From positions 41,312 through 105,311 of the forward strand of contig JAEEJK010000083.1 of assembly GCA_016281815.1 (NCBI GenBank): a stretch of 64,000 bases of DNA, read 5' to 3'. The position numbers and the translations under genes are program-made. This document shows positions 8,491-18,302 of this stretch, piece after piece. Under the pieces are notes generated by a model. The model was given only the letters and a program-made list of their open reading frames with translations, did not search any database and had not been told where the DNA came from. Positions within the stretch are counted from its first letter, which is position 1. Every line of letters begins with the position of its first letter. The DNA is from Prevotella sp. (GTDB lineage Bacteria > Bacteroidota > Bacteroidia > Bacteroidales > Bacteroidaceae).

Positions 8491-9690
8491 ATGCGGTCCA
8501 GAACCATACAGCGATATACTCGGACTGACAAATTCATCTGGCTGGTTACCCTACTCTACCTGGTTGTTTCCAACACGCTCATAGGAGGAGGCAGGGTCTT
8601 GTTTGCCTTTGCCGGAACGGTACTCTTATTCACCAATTTCAAGTTAAGAATATACAAATACCACCTTTTCACACTGCAGTTCATCATCTATTGCTATGCC
8701 ACCACTTTTTGGGCGCTTAACGGCCGTTATACCATCCCCATCTGCAATTCCATGTTCCTGACACTGATGTGTCTCTTTATATTCTATGAATATTGGAAAG
8801 ACATCAAAGACATTCACATCTTGCTGAAAATCATCATGTGGGCAGGCCTCTTTGTCGTTGTGTATACGTATTACTTCTATGGCGTCGAAGATATTGTCAC
8901 CGCTGATGGAGGAACTCGTCTGGGAAACGAGTTCAACAATGTCAACGTCATAGCCATGATGACGGCAACCACCCTGATAATCAATTTCTATTTCATGCTG
9001 TTTGTGAAAAAGGATTGGTCAATTCTCATTTGGCTCCCCTGCCTCTTTATTATCGGTGCCACACAATGCCGCAAGGCATTTGTGATGCTTGTCATGGGCA
9101 TGTTCCTCATGTATTACTATAAGCAGAGGATGAAAAAAAACGGCGACATGCTGCTTCCTCTTACAAAGGTATTTGTTTTTGTCTTGATAGGATTCCTCAT
9201 CCTCTTCATTTTGGGGCATAATGGCATATTCTCCGGCTTGTACACTCGCATGGGCGGCATGATTTCAGCCCTCACTGGCGGAGAAGATGTGGATGCCTCG
9301 TCCATGGTCCGCAACATCTACAATGAGATCGGATGGAAACAGTTTCTCAAGACTCCCATTGTTGGAATAGGCATCAACAATTCCATGATTCTTCTCGCAC
9401 AGCAAGTGAACCATGCGACCTACTTGCATAACAATTATATAGAACTTCTGACTTGCGGTGGAGTCATTGGACTGATTTCCTACTACAGTATTTTTGTCTA
9501 CCTGCTTTATCAAGAGCAAAAATACATCAAGTTGGAAAGCAGTGCCTTTCTTATTGTCACATGGCTGCTGATCATCTTTGTAATTGACTGGGGCGTCGTT
9601 TCCTATATCAACCGTATGAATTATTTTTATCTGATGATGTTCTTCATTCACCTGGACCATCTGAAGAAAAAATACCCACATATAAAATGA
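8491..9690 (+). CDS. O-antigen ligase/Wzy-like polymerase
   Basis: A 399-residue polytopic protein with about eleven helices and a large periplasmic loop near residues 245-310. The late motif HNNYIELLTCGGVIGL, which follows VGIGINNS, is the hallmark of the O-antigen ligase (WaaL/Wzy_C) family. It either polymerises repeat units or ligates glycan to lipid A-core in the periplasm. I chose the ATG at 8491 (MRSRTIQRYTRTDKF) because the extra 24 residues reachable from 8419 have no family character. The stop overlaps the next gene by four bases. Confidence 0.85.
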   Translation: MRSRTIQRYTRTDKFIWLVTLLYLVVSNTLIGGGRVLFAFAGTVLLFTNFKLRIYKYHLFTLQFIIYCYATTFWALNGRYTIPICNSMFLTLMCLFIFYEYWKDIKDIHILLKIIMWAGLFVVVYTYYFYGVEDIVTADGGTRLGNEFNNVNVIAMMTATTLIINFYFMLFVKKDWSILIWLPCLFIIGATQCRKAFVMLVMGMFLMYYYKQRMKKNGDMLLPLTKVFVFVLIGFLILFILGHNGIFSGLYTRMGGMISALTGGEDVDASSMVRNIYNEIGWKQFLKTPIVGIGINNSMILLAQQVNHATYLHNNYIELLTCGGVIGLISYYSIFVYLLYQEQKYIKLESSAFLIVTWLLIIFVIDWGVVSYINRMNYFYLMMFFIHLDHLKKKYPHIK

Positions 9691-10763
9691 TTTATACTTT
9701 TCTCCTTGCAGACCTTGGCACTGGTGGCGCCGAACGGGTGAGCATTCTCATGGCCCGCGTGCTGAAACACCATGGGCACACCGTGAAGTTTGTCTGTCTG
9801 TGTGGAGGTGAGGATGAGATCAGCCAATGGATCAGACCGGAGTTTGAACTTGAGATACTTGGAGCAAGACGCACCCTCACAGCCTTACCGTCCTTGAAGA
9901 ACTATTTGCGCTCACATCGTGATACCATCCTATTTTCCAGTTGCGAATACGTCTCTCTGCTGACGCTCTTTGCCTGCCGGCGCCTTGACATACCTGTTAT
10001 CGTGCGGTTGCCCAATATGCCCAGCAACCATCTTTACCATGGTTTTACCGAATTCAAATGGAATGTCATCCGCTGGCTCAACAAGCATCTGCTTCCCAAA
10101 GCCAAGACCATCATTGCACAGACAGAAGCCATGCGCCAGGAAGCCATTCAAAGATACCATCTCGCCGAGAACAAGGTGGTGACCATCAACAATCCCGTTG
10201 ACAAGGAAATGGTACTGGCCTCAGCAGAGCATCATGACAATCCTTTCACAAAGGGACAGATTCAGTTCCTTGCGGTGAGCAACATCACCTACTCAAAAGG
10301 CATCGACGTACTTATAGAAGCCTTTGCCCAGGTAAGGAGACAATGGTCTGATGCCCATCTCACCATCCTCGGCCGCACCAGTAGCGACTATGCCAAGGAT
10401 ATCATCAGCCGTGTGTCATCCACCGACGGCATCAGTTTCTTGGGATTCAAGGCCAATCCCTACCCCTACATGTGCCACTGCGACGTGTTTGTGCTTTCAT
10501 CACGGATGGAGGGATTCCCCAACGTGGTGCTTGAAGCCATGTGCTTCAACAAGCCCATCGCAGCCACCACTTGTGTCCCTATCATCAGCCAGGTCATAAA
10601 AAATAATGTCAACGGCTATACATGCCAACCCGAGGACGCATCTGAACTGGCCTCCTGCATGACAAAGGCCGCCCGTCTAAAGAACATCCACAACACATAC
10701 AATCTCTTCGACGAGCAGCGTTTCTGCAAGGTCATGGAATGTGATTCCCAATTCGCTATTTAG
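9687..10763 (+). CDS. Glycosyltransferase family 4
   Basis: A 358-residue retaining GT-B enzyme. The N-terminal acceptor domain has the loop LGTGGAERV, and the C-terminal nucleotide-sugar domain contains YSKGIDVLIEAF and E-G-F-P-N-V-V-L-E, the full E-x7-E donor motif. It is cytosolic and membrane-associated, and probably adds one sugar to the lipid-linked repeat unit. It starts within the stop of the upstream ligase gene (ATGA). Donor and linkage cannot be predicted. Confidence 0.92.
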   Translation: MIYTFLLADLGTGGAERVSILMARVLKHHGHTVKFVCLCGGEDEISQWIRPEFELEILGARRTLTALPSLKNYLRSHRDTILFSSCEYVSLLTLFACRRLDIPVIVRLPNMPSNHLYHGFTEFKWNVIRWLNKHLLPKAKTIIAQTEAMRQEAIQRYHLAENKVVTINNPVDKEMVLASAEHHDNPFTKGQIQFLAVSNITYSKGIDVLIEAFAQVRRQWSDAHLTILGRTSSDYAKDIISRVSSTDGISFLGFKANPYPYMCHCDVFVLSSRMEGFPNVVLEAMCFNKPIAATTCVPIISQVIKNNVNGYTCQPEDASELASCMTKAARLKNIHNTYNLFDEQRFCKVMECDSQFAI

Positions 10764-10823
10764 AAAAAAACGCGAACTATCACCTGAACCACAATAAAAA
10801 CGACGTTACAACACCATATCAAC

Positions 10824-12047
10824 ATGAAGATACCCTTTTCACCACCCTACATTGACGAAAGCATCATCAACGAGGTCGTCGACTCCCTGCGCTCAGGATG
10901 GATCACCACCGGTCCTAAAGTCAAGGCCTTAGAAGCAGAAGTGATGAAATTGACCGGTTGTCAGGCTGCATTGGCTGTCAACTCATGGACATCCGGGACG
11001 ATCCTTATGCTTAGGTGGTTGGGGCTGAAAAGCGACGATGAGGTCATCATACCCGCTTACACCTATTGCGCTACTGCCATGGCCGTGATGTGGGCTGGAG
11101 CCAAAGTCGTCATGGTTGACTCTGCTGAGGACTTCAACACATCAGCAGAAAAAATCCGCCAGGCCATCACCCCACGGACAAAAGCCATCATCCCTGTTGA
11201 CATCGCGGGATTCCCCTGCGACTACGATGCCATCATGGCACTTGTCAACGAACCCGAGATACGCGCCATGTTTCACCCCTCCTCACCTGTTCAGGAAAAA
11301 TTAGGGCGTATACTTGTGCTCAACGACTCAGCGCACTCGTTGGGGGCTCATATCCATGGACAGCCCGCTGGTCCCCAGACAGATATCACCATTTTCTCAT
11401 TGCATGCCGTGAAAAACATCACGACAGCCGAGGGTGGTGTCATCTGCTTCAACCTGCCCGCACCCTTCGACAACGACCAACTCTACAAGGACATGCGGCT
11501 GATGACCCTCAACTGCCAGACCAAGGATGCCTTCACAAAGAGTCAGGCTGGCGGATGGCGCTATGACATTGTGGGCAAGGGAATGAAAATCAACATGGCA
11601 GATGTCAACGCCGCCATCGGCCTTGCCCAGATACGGCAGTATGAGCATTTGCTGGCCGAGCGCAAACGCATCTACAATGCCTATGACAAGGCACTGGGCC
11701 AATATGAGTGGGCCATCCTGCCACCTTCTGTCAAAAACGGAGGTGAGACCTCATACCATGTCTACCCCCTCCGCATCAAGGGTTTCACCGAACAGCAGCG
11801 CGATGCACTCATCAACGAAATTGCGAAAAGTGAAGTGGCAGTCAACGTGCATTTCGTCCCGCTTCCCATGCTCAGTTATTACCGCTCGCTGGGTTACGAC
11901 ATCGCCGATTATCCCAATGCCCGCAGGCACTATGAGCATGAGGTCTCACTGCCTGTCTACCCACAACTCACTGACGAACAGGTACAGATCGTGATCAATA
12001 CTGTCGTCAAAGCCCACGACACCATCGCGGGCTGCCAGCAACAATGA
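10824..12047 (+). CDS. DegT/DnrJ/EryC1/StrS sugar aminotransferase
   Basis: A 407-residue PLP enzyme. The PLP lysine is K197 in the motif SLHAVKNITTAEGG, and an NDSAHSLGA block supplies the aspartate that pairs with the pyridine nitrogen. Family members transaminate keto-sugar nucleotides (for example 4-keto-6-deoxy sugars) for surface glycans. No dedicated nucleotide-sugar ketone-forming gene other than gmd is in the cluster, so GDP-4-keto-6-deoxymannose is a possible substrate (perosamine-like route); this is speculation. Its end overlaps the sugar transferase start by four bases. Confidence 0.92.
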   Translation: MKIPFSPPYIDESIINEVVDSLRSGWITTGPKVKALEAEVMKLTGCQAALAVNSWTSGTILMLRWLGLKSDDEVIIPAYTYCATAMAVMWAGAKVVMVDSAEDFNTSAEKIRQAITPRTKAIIPVDIAGFPCDYDAIMALVNEPEIRAMFHPSSPVQEKLGRILVLNDSAHSLGAHIHGQPAGPQTDITIFSLHAVKNITTAEGGVICFNLPAPFDNDQLYKDMRLMTLNCQTKDAFTKSQAGGWRYDIVGKGMKINMADVNAAIGLAQIRQYEHLLAERKRIYNAYDKALGQYEWAILPPSVKNGGETSYHVYPLRIKGFTEQQRDALINEIAKSEVAVNVHFVPLPMLSYYRSLGYDIADYPNARRHYEHEVSLPVYPQLTDEQVQIVINTVVKAHDTIAGCQQQ

Positions 12048-12634
12048 TCAGATTTTTCGACATTCTTCTCTCAGGATTAGGGCTGATCTTGTTATCACCT
12101 GTATTTCTGGTCATCTATGTCATCATCCGCAGCAGCAGCCGCGGACCAGGGTTCTACTCACAGAAACGCGTAGGGAAAAACGGCATGCCTTTCAGACTGT
12201 ATAAGTTCCGCACCATGCGCCGAGGCTCCGACCGCGGGCACCTCATCACAGTCGGAGGGAAAGACACCCGTATCACAAAAGCCGGATACTATATCCGCAA
12301 ATACAAGTTGGATGAGTTGCCGCAATTATGGAATGTTTTCATCGGTGAGATGAGCCTGGTGGGTCCCCGTCCCGAAGTGGAGAAATATGTCAGGCTGTAC
12401 ACACCTTCCCAGCGAGTGGTGCTGAGTGTCAGTCCTGGCATCACCGACTATGCGTCGATAGAGTTTTCCAATGAGAACGAACTGTTGGGAAAAAGCGACA
12501 ACCCAGAGCGGATGTACGTTGAGGAAATCTTGCCAAAGAAGATACAATATAATCTGAGATATATCAACAACCGTACACTGAAGGAATATTTCAAGATCAT
12601 ATTCCTCACGTTCGCAAAGATATCCAAACATTAA
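12044..12634 (+). CDS. Initiating sugar-phosphate transferase (PglC/WbaP-type)
   Basis: A 196-residue monotopic phosphoglycosyl transferase. One N-terminal re-entrant hydrophobic helix (residues 7-28) is followed by the catalytic core [23 protein letters not shown] and MSLVGPRPE, with the D-E pair characteristic of the superfamily. It moves a sugar-1-phosphate from a UDP-sugar to undecaprenyl phosphate and so starts repeat-unit assembly at the inner membrane. It is the small PglC-like form, without the WbaP N-terminal membrane domain. Translationally coupled to the aminotransferase gene. Confidence 0.93.
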   Translation: MIRFFDILLSGLGLILLSPVFLVIYVIIRSSSRGPGFYSQKRVGKNGMPFRLYKFRTMRRGSDRGHLITVGGKDTRITKAGYYIRKYKLDELPQLWNVFIGEMSLVGPRPEVEKYVRLYTPSQRVVLSVSPGITDYASIEFSNENELLGKSDNPERMYVEEILPKKIQYNLRYINNRTLKEYFKIIFLTFAKISKH

Positions 12635-12644
12635 AGTCACCTAC

Positions 12645-13811
12645 ATGGAAAAAGACAAGGTATATTTAGACTTTCTGAAGTTCTGCCTCAATGACCACCT
12701 GCCCGTTCCTGAAAGCATCAAGGACATCAACTGGCATGAACTGTTGGAATTCGGCAAGAAGCATACGATAGTGGGAATGTATATCCCCACAGTACTGATG
12801 AAGGACGGCAAACTGAAGAAAGAAGACTTTATGGGAAACAAACCTACTGATGACGACGTCATGGAGTGGGTATTCGAGGACTATCTGCTGCGAAGAAACA
12901 ACACCGGAGTCTTCGAGCGGGCTCAGAAAGCATCCGAATGGTTCCGTGAGCAAGGATTCCGCAACTGTATCCTCAAAGGCCAAGGCAACGCGCTCATGTA
13001 TCCCGACCCCTTGCTCCGCACCAGTGGCGATATCGATATCTGGCTGGAAGGCACCCGCGATGAGATCCTGGCATTCACCACACAATACTACAACATGCAC
13101 GCAAGTCCTCTGCATGTGGACTTCCCCATGTTCAAGGAAACACAGGTAGAGGTGCACTTTCATCCCTCCCGCATGTACAATCCTTACATGAACAAGAAAT
13201 TGTGGGCTTATTGCGACACCCAGGCAGATGAACAGTTCGAGCATTGGGTGTCCTCCGCTGACGGCAAATACAAGTTTACGGCTCCCACCAATGAGTTCAA
13301 TGCTTTCTATCAACTCGACCATATTTTCAAGCATCTCATCAACGAGGGTATAGGACTTCGTCAGGTCATCGACTATTTCTACTTGTTGCGCAAGCGTTAC
13401 AATGACGGTATCCCAGCGGGAGCCAACGAGAAACTGATATCGGTTCTCAACCGGTTCAATCTCAAAAAATTCTCGAGAGCGATGATGTTTGTCCTCCATG
13501 AGTTTTTGGGTTTGGAAGAAAAATACCTCTACATCAAACCCCATAAAGAAGAGGGAGAGTTCCTGCTCAACGAGATATTGGAAGCAGGCAACTTCGGCAA
13601 ATATGAAAAGCGGCTGACCGATTCACTTGAGGGTGTCAAAGGACATGTCAACCGTTTTCTCGTGCTGACCGCTTTCAAATACCGCCTGCTCCGCCACTAT
13701 CCTACAGAAGCCATCTGGATGCCCTTACGAGACCTTCGCTATCATTTCAGCCATAAGAATCTGGAAGAAAACGAAGGTCAAACCACTGAAAATACCCCAA
13801 CCAATCCATAA
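12645..13811 (+). CDS. Nucleotidyltransferase-fold protein (NTP_transf_5-like)
   Basis: A 388-residue soluble protein. The LKGQGNALMYP block followed by SGDIDIWLEG gives a G-D-x-D-like metal motif of the nucleotidyltransferase superfamily. Family members (uncharacterised nucleotidyltransferase, PF14907 type) occur in many capsule clusters, and their substrate is unknown. The C-terminal third is helical and basic. It sits ten bases after the sugar transferase and six before manC, within the operon. I do not assign a reaction. Confidence 0.8.
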   Translation: MEKDKVYLDFLKFCLNDHLPVPESIKDINWHELLEFGKKHTIVGMYIPTVLMKDGKLKKEDFMGNKPTDDDVMEWVFEDYLLRRNNTGVFERAQKASEWFREQGFRNCILKGQGNALMYPDPLLRTSGDIDIWLEGTRDEILAFTTQYYNMHASPLHVDFPMFKETQVEVHFHPSRMYNPYMNKKLWAYCDTQADEQFEHWVSSADGKYKFTAPTNEFNAFYQLDHIFKHLINEGIGLRQVIDYFYLLRKRYNDGIPAGANEKLISVLNRFNLKKFSRAMMFVLHEFLGLEEKYLYIKPHKEEGEFLLNEILEAGNFGKYEKRLTDSLEGVKGHVNRFLVLTAFKYRLLRHYPTEAIWMPLRDLRYHFSHKNLEENEGQTTENTPTNP

Positions 13812-13816
13812 AAGAA

Positions 13817-14884
13817 ATGGCAAACAACAGAAATCACCTTGTCATCATGGCAGGCGGCATCGGCAGTCGCTTCTGGCCGATGAGCACTGCTGAAAGACCC
13901 AAACAGTTCATTGACGTGCTGGGTGTGGGCCGCTCTTTGCTGCAACTCACCATTGACCGTTTTGAAGGCATCTGCGACCCCAACAACATCTGGGTGGTAA
14001 CCAATGCAAAATATGCGGACATCGTTCACGAGCAGTTGCCTCAGATCCCGACAGAACATATCCTTTGCGAACCATGCCGCCGCAACACCGCTCCATGCAT
14101 AGCATACGTGAGTTGGCGAATCAAGAAAGAGAACCCCAAAGCCAATGTTGTGGTGACACCGAGCGACCATATTGTGACCAACAGCAGCGAGTTCAGGCGC
14201 GTGATATCCTCATGCCTTCAATTTACTGGTGAGACTGATGCCATTGTTACTCTTGGCATGAAACCAACCCGTCCGGAAACTGGCTACGGATACATACAGG
14301 CCGACCTGACTGCCAGTTCACTCCGCAACAAGGAGATTTTCCGAGTTGACTCTTTCCGTGAGAAGCCTGATGCCGCCACCGCAGAGAAATACATCAAAAA
14401 CAAGAGTTATTTCTGGAATGCCGGCATTTTTATCTGGAGCGTAAGCACGATAGTCAATGCTTTCAGGGTTTACAAGCCTGCCATGTCAAAGATTTTCGAG
14501 AACATGTTCCCGATTCTTGGCACCCCTGAGGAACAAACTGCCATTGATCTTCGCTACCCGGAATGCGAAAGCATCTCCGTAGACTATGCCATCATGGAGA
14601 AAGCCTCCGAGATCTTCGTCTGTCCGGCAGATTTCGGGTGGAGCGACTTGGGCACATGGGGCTCCCTCATGGCGCAGACTCCCAAAGACCTTTATGGCAA
14701 CAGCAAAATAGGCAGCAACATCTCCCTGTTTGACACACACAACTGTATCATCCACACCACAGAGGAGCGCAAAGTGGTCATTCAGGGACTTGACGGATAC
14801 ATCATCGCTGAGAAAGACAACACTTTGCTTATCTGCCGTCTCAGTGAGGAACAGAAGATCAAACAATTCTCCGGAGAAGGTTGA
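13817..14884 (+). CDS. manC: Mannose-1-phosphate guanylyltransferase
   Basis: A 355-residue GT-A-fold nucleotidyltransferase. The signature [12 protein letters not shown] then RPKQF binds [11 protein letters not shown], the [12 protein letters not shown] block and FREKPD are specific to GDP-mannose pyrophosphorylases. It makes GDP-mannose from mannose-1-phosphate and GTP, feeding Gmd and Fcl immediately downstream. It is the short form, without a fused phosphomannose isomerase domain. Confidence 0.95.
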   Translation: MANNRNHLVIMAGGIGSRFWPMSTAERPKQFIDVLGVGRSLLQLTIDRFEGICDPNNIWVVTNAKYADIVHEQLPQIPTEHILCEPCRRNTAPCIAYVSWRIKKENPKANVVVTPSDHIVTNSSEFRRVISSCLQFTGETDAIVTLGMKPTRPETGYGYIQADLTASSLRNKEIFRVDSFREKPDAATAEKYIKNKSYFWNAGIFIWSVSTIVNAFRVYKPAMSKIFENMFPILGTPEEQTAIDLRYPECESISVDYAIMEKASEIFVCPADFGWSDLGTWGSLMAQTPKDLYGNSKIGSNISLFDTHNCIIHTTEERKVVIQGLDGYIIAEKDNTLLICRLSEEQKIKQFSGEG

Positions 14885-14928
14885 TTTCCTTGACGCATCC
14901 AGTTCTTCATCACCCATTTACACATCAA

Positions 14929-16014
14929 ATGAAAGACAAAATAGCACTCATCACAGGCATCACCGGGCAAGACGGCTCTTATCTGGCAGAATTCCTCATA
15001 GACAAAGGCTATGAGGTACATGGCCTTCTCAGGCGGTCATCATCCTTCAACACAGGGCGCATAGAGCATCTCTATCTTGACGAGTGGGTCCGCGACATGA
15101 AGAAAAAACGTCTGGTCAACCTTCATTGGGCTGACATGACCGACTCCTCATCCCTCATCCGTATCATCGGTGAAGTGAGACCGACGGAGATCTACAATCT
15201 CGCTGCTCAAAGCCATGTCAAGGTGTCTTTTGATGTCCCGGAATACACAGCCGACACAGATGCCGTGGGTGTCTTGCGCCTGCTTGAGGCGGTGCGCATC
15301 TGCGGCTTGGAGAAACAATGCCGCATCTATCAGGCCTCCACGTCCGAGTTATACGGAAAAGTGCAGGAAGTGCCTCAGAAAGAGACCACCCCATTCTACC
15401 CCCGCTCTCCCTACGCTGTGGCCAAACTCTATGGTTTCTGGATCATGAAGAACTACCGCGAGAGTTATGGGATGTATTGCTGCAACGGTATCCTCTTCAA
15501 CCATGAAAGTGAGCGTCGTGGTGAGAATTTTGTCACCCGCAAGATCACATTGGCTGCCGCCCGCATCGCTCAGGGTTTCCAAGACAAACTCTATCTTGGC
15601 AATCTCAACTCACTTCGCGACTGGGGTTATGCCAAAGACTATATAGAGTGCATGTGGCTGATTCTCCAACAGCCTGAGCCTGACGACTTTGTCATTGCCA
15701 CCGGCGAGTATCACACCGTCAGGGAATTTGCCACGCTGGCCTTCGAGGCGGTGGGCATCCATCTGGAATGGAAAGGAGAAGGAGTAGACGAACAAGGCAT
15801 AGACCAAAACACCGGACGCGTCATCGTTGAAGTCGACCCGAAATATTTCCGTCCTGCCGAAGTTGACCAATTGCTGGGTGACCCTACCAAAGCCCGCGAA
15901 CGCCTGGGATGGAACCCACGCAAGACCCCATTTGCCGAACTGATTCGCATCATGATCGAACACGACATGAAATTTGTCAGGAAACTTTATCTCAAGGCTC
16001 AGTTACCCGAATAA
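14929..16014 (+). CDS. gmd: GDP-mannose 4,6-dehydratase
   Basis: A 361-residue extended SDR. The N-terminal [18 protein letters not shown] binds [12 protein letters not shown] and the Y-x3-K of [12 protein letters not shown] form the active site; the NHES(E)[11 protein letters not shown] block is diagnostic of Gmd. It converts GDP-D-mannose to GDP-4-keto-6-deoxy-D-mannose. The ATG at 14929 gives the canonical N-terminus ([10 protein letters not shown]); the in-frame upstream ATG at 14881 would add 16 residues of no family character and overlap manC. Confidence 0.96.
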   Translation: MKDKIALITGITGQDGSYLAEFLIDKGYEVHGLLRRSSSFNTGRIEHLYLDEWVRDMKKKRLVNLHWADMTDSSSLIRIIGEVRPTEIYNLAAQSHVKVSFDVPEYTADTDAVGVLRLLEAVRICGLEKQCRIYQASTSELYGKVQEVPQKETTPFYPRSPYAVAKLYGFWIMKNYRESYGMYCCNGILFNHESERRGENFVTRKITLAAARIAQGFQDKLYLGNLNSLRDWGYAKDYIECMWLILQQPEPDDFVIATGEYHTVREFATLAFEAVGIHLEWKGEGVDEQGIDQNTGRVIVEVDPKYFRPAEVDQLLGDPTKARERLGWNPRKTPFAELIRIMIEHDMKFVRKLYLKAQLPE

Positions 16015-16020
16015 TTCCCC

Positions 16021-17112
16021 ATGGCACTCCAACAAACATCCAAGATATATGTGGCAGGTCACCGCGGACTGGTGGGGTCTGCCATATGGGCTAATCTGCT
16101 TCAGCGGGGGTACACTCATCTTGTCGGACGCACGCACAGCGAACTCGACCTGCTCGACCCCGTGGCGGTCAGACAGTTTTTCGATGAGCAGCAGCCCGAT
16201 GCCGTTGTACTTGCAGCAGCACATGTGGGAGGCATCATGGCCAACTCACGTTACCGCGCCGACTTCATCTACCAAAACCTTCAGATTCAGCAGAATGTCA
16301 TCGGCGAGAGTTTCCGTCATGGAGTGAAAAAACTCCTTTTCCTTGGATCAACCTGCATCTATCCCCGTGAGGCACCTCAGCCTATGCACGAGGATGCGTT
16401 GCTTACCTCTCCTTTGGAATATACCAACGAGCCTTATGCCATAGCCAAGATAGCCGGTCTCAAGATGTGCGAGAGTTTTGCCTTGCAATACGGTTGCGAC
16501 TATGTGGCCGTGATGCCTACCAACCTATATGGTCCCAATGACAATTTCGACCTGGAGCGCAGCCATGTGCTGCCAGCAATGATCCGCAAACTGCATTTGG
16601 CCAAATGCCTTAATGAAGGTGATTGGGAGTCAGTACGCTGCGACCTTACCGCACGTCCTGTCGAAGGCATCAGCGGCAATCATTCCAAGGAAGACATCCT
16701 CGCCGTACTCCTCAAGTATGGCATTACTCCTCAGTCTGTCACCCTTTGGGGCACAGGCGCTCCTCTCCGCGAATTTCTCTGGAGCGAGGACATGGCAGAT
16801 GCCAGTGTACACGTCTTGCTGAATGTCAGTTTTTCCGACACCTATGATCCTGACGAAAAGGAAATTCGCAACTGCCACATCAACGTGGGCACAGGGAAAG
16901 AACTTACCATCCGCGAACTGGCAGAGAAGGTGATTGCGGAAACGGGGTTCAAGGGAACTTTGCTATGGGATGCCACCAAGCCCGATGGCACACCGAGAAA
17001 ACTGATTGACGTCAGCAAACTCCATCAACTGGGATGGCACCACAAGGTAGATATCGACGAAGGCATCCACCGACTATACACATGGTATTCACAAACAATG
17101 ACCAATAAATGA
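16021..17112 (+). CDS. fcl: GDP-L-fucose synthase
   Basis: A 363-residue SDR epimerase/reductase. The motifs VAGHRGLVGSAI (NADP), AAHVGGIMANS, the LFLGSTCIYP block and Y-x3-K in NEPYAIAKIAG match WcaG/Fcl. It converts GDP-4-keto-6-deoxymannose to GDP-L-fucose, finishing the pathway encoded by manC and gmd just upstream. The region around residues 195-240 looks slightly expanded relative to the E. coli enzyme (about 321 residues), as is common in Bacteroidota. Its stop overlaps the next gene by four bases. Confidence 0.95.
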   Translation: MALQQTSKIYVAGHRGLVGSAIWANLLQRGYTHLVGRTHSELDLLDPVAVRQFFDEQQPDAVVLAAAHVGGIMANSRYRADFIYQNLQIQQNVIGESFRHGVKKLLFLGSTCIYPREAPQPMHEDALLTSPLEYTNEPYAIAKIAGLKMCESFALQYGCDYVAVMPTNLYGPNDNFDLERSHVLPAMIRKLHLAKCLNEGDWESVRCDLTARPVEGISGNHSKEDILAVLLKYGITPQSVTLWGTGAPLREFLWSEDMADASVHVLLNVSFSDTYDPDEKEIRNCHINVGTGKELTIRELAEKVIAETGFKGTLLWDATKPDGTPRKLIDVSKLHQLGWHHKVDIDEGIHRLYTWYSQTMTNK

Positions 17113-18236
17113 CATCCAATCCTTCCCCATTGACCAATCATCCTTCTTTCAGTCCCGCAGGCATGCCAAGTACTGAAACCATTACATCCCAAAAACACAT
17201 TTTCAAAATGTCTCTTCCCACTCAATTCGTTACCATCGTCATTCCTGTCCTCAATGAGGCCAAGATCATTGAGGATTGTCTGAATTCTGTAATCTGCCAA
17301 GAATACCCTAAGGAACTGATGGAAATACTGGTTGTCGATGGGATGAGCAATGACGGCACACGTGATATAGTCAATAGGATGAAGGAAAAGGATTCGAGAA
17401 TTTTCTTGCTCGACAATCCTAAGAAACATGTTCCCAGCGCCCTCAACATCGGCATAAGGAAAGCAAGAGGCTGCATCATTGTAAGAATGGACTCCCACTC
17501 TGTTTATTCACCTCACTATGTCTCTACTTTGGTGGAAAAGATGGTTGAACTGGATGCATGGAATGTGGGTGGAGTATTGATTACCACCCCGGCAAACGAC
17601 TCCGTGAAATGTCTTGCCATCGCCACTTGCCTGAGCCATCCGTTTGGGGTTGGCTCATCTTTGTTCCGGATTGGAAGTACAAGCATCGTCGAAACCGACA
17701 CCGTGCCTTTCGGCTGTTTCAAAAAGAGCCTTTTCGAGAAGGTGGGAATGTTTGATGAGGAAATGCTGAGAAACGAAGATGAGGAAATCAATGGCAGAAT
17801 AAGAAGGGCGGGAGGCAAGATCTACCTGATCCCGGAAGTAACCATGAAATATTATCCCAGAGACAGCCTCACCAAACTGTTCAAGATGTATTATCAGTAT
17901 GGACTGTGGAAACCTCTTGTCAACAAAAAAGTAGGCAATGCCGTTTCCTGCAGGCAGTTTATACCGCCATTGTTTGTCTTTGGGTTGGTTTTCGGACTTA
18001 TCTTAAGCCTGTTCAGTCCTATTTTCATGAAAATTTACCTTTCCGTTCTGCTTTTATACCTTCTTATCACCATATCAGTAGGCATTCGGCAGGCTATCAA
18101 GCATTCCAGACCATTGTTGTGCCTATATATCCCCATCACATTCTTTTGTCTGCACTTGTCCTATGGCATCGGATACCTTTGGGGCTTGTGCAACTGGTTC
18201 AGATACAAAAAAATGAAGTATTCCCTGGACCGCTGA
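17109..18236 (+). CDS. Glycosyltransferase family 2 with C-terminal membrane helices
   Basis: Up to 375 residues. The GT-A core has VTIVIPVLNEAKIIEDCLNS, VVDGMSNDGT and V-R-M-D-S-H (donor/metal acidic pair), then NEDEEINGR and three or four C-terminal helices. This layout resembles ExoA-type processive or membrane-anchored GT2 enzymes of exopolysaccharide pathways. Translation from 17109 is coupled to fcl by ATGA, but the first 33 residues are Ser/Pro/Thr-rich and atypical. Met19 (17163) or Met34 (17208), which sits just before the conserved strand, may be the true start. Confidence 0.88.
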   Translation: MTSNPSPLTNHPSFSPAGMPSTETITSQKHIFKMSLPTQFVTIVIPVLNEAKIIEDCLNSVICQEYPKELMEILVVDGMSNDGTRDIVNRMKEKDSRIFLLDNPKKHVPSALNIGIRKARGCIIVRMDSHSVYSPHYVSTLVEKMVELDAWNVGGVLITTPANDSVKCLAIATCLSHPFGVGSSLFRIGSTSIVETDTVPFGCFKKSLFEKVGMFDEEMLRNEDEEINGRIRRAGGKIYLIPEVTMKYYPRDSLTKLFKMYYQYGLWKPLVNKKVGNAVSCRQFIPPLFVFGLVFGLILSLFSPIFMKIYLSVLLLYLLITISVGIRQAIKHSRPLLCLYIPITFFCLHLSYGIGYLWGLCNWFRYKKMKYSLDR

Positions 18237-18302
18237 TCCAACGGTCGGCCATCAGGTATCGCATACTGCCATTCTAAGACTGTTCACTTGTTTCATCCAT
18301 AG

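Noticed and set aside
8339..8584. A small plus-strand gene in the long leader
   Set aside because: It overlaps the ligase start in another frame and lacks protein-like composition.
12666..13544. A 292-codon minus-strand frame opposite the nucleotidyltransferase gene
   Set aside because: Antisense shadow of a gene with recognisable GDxD motif and operon context.
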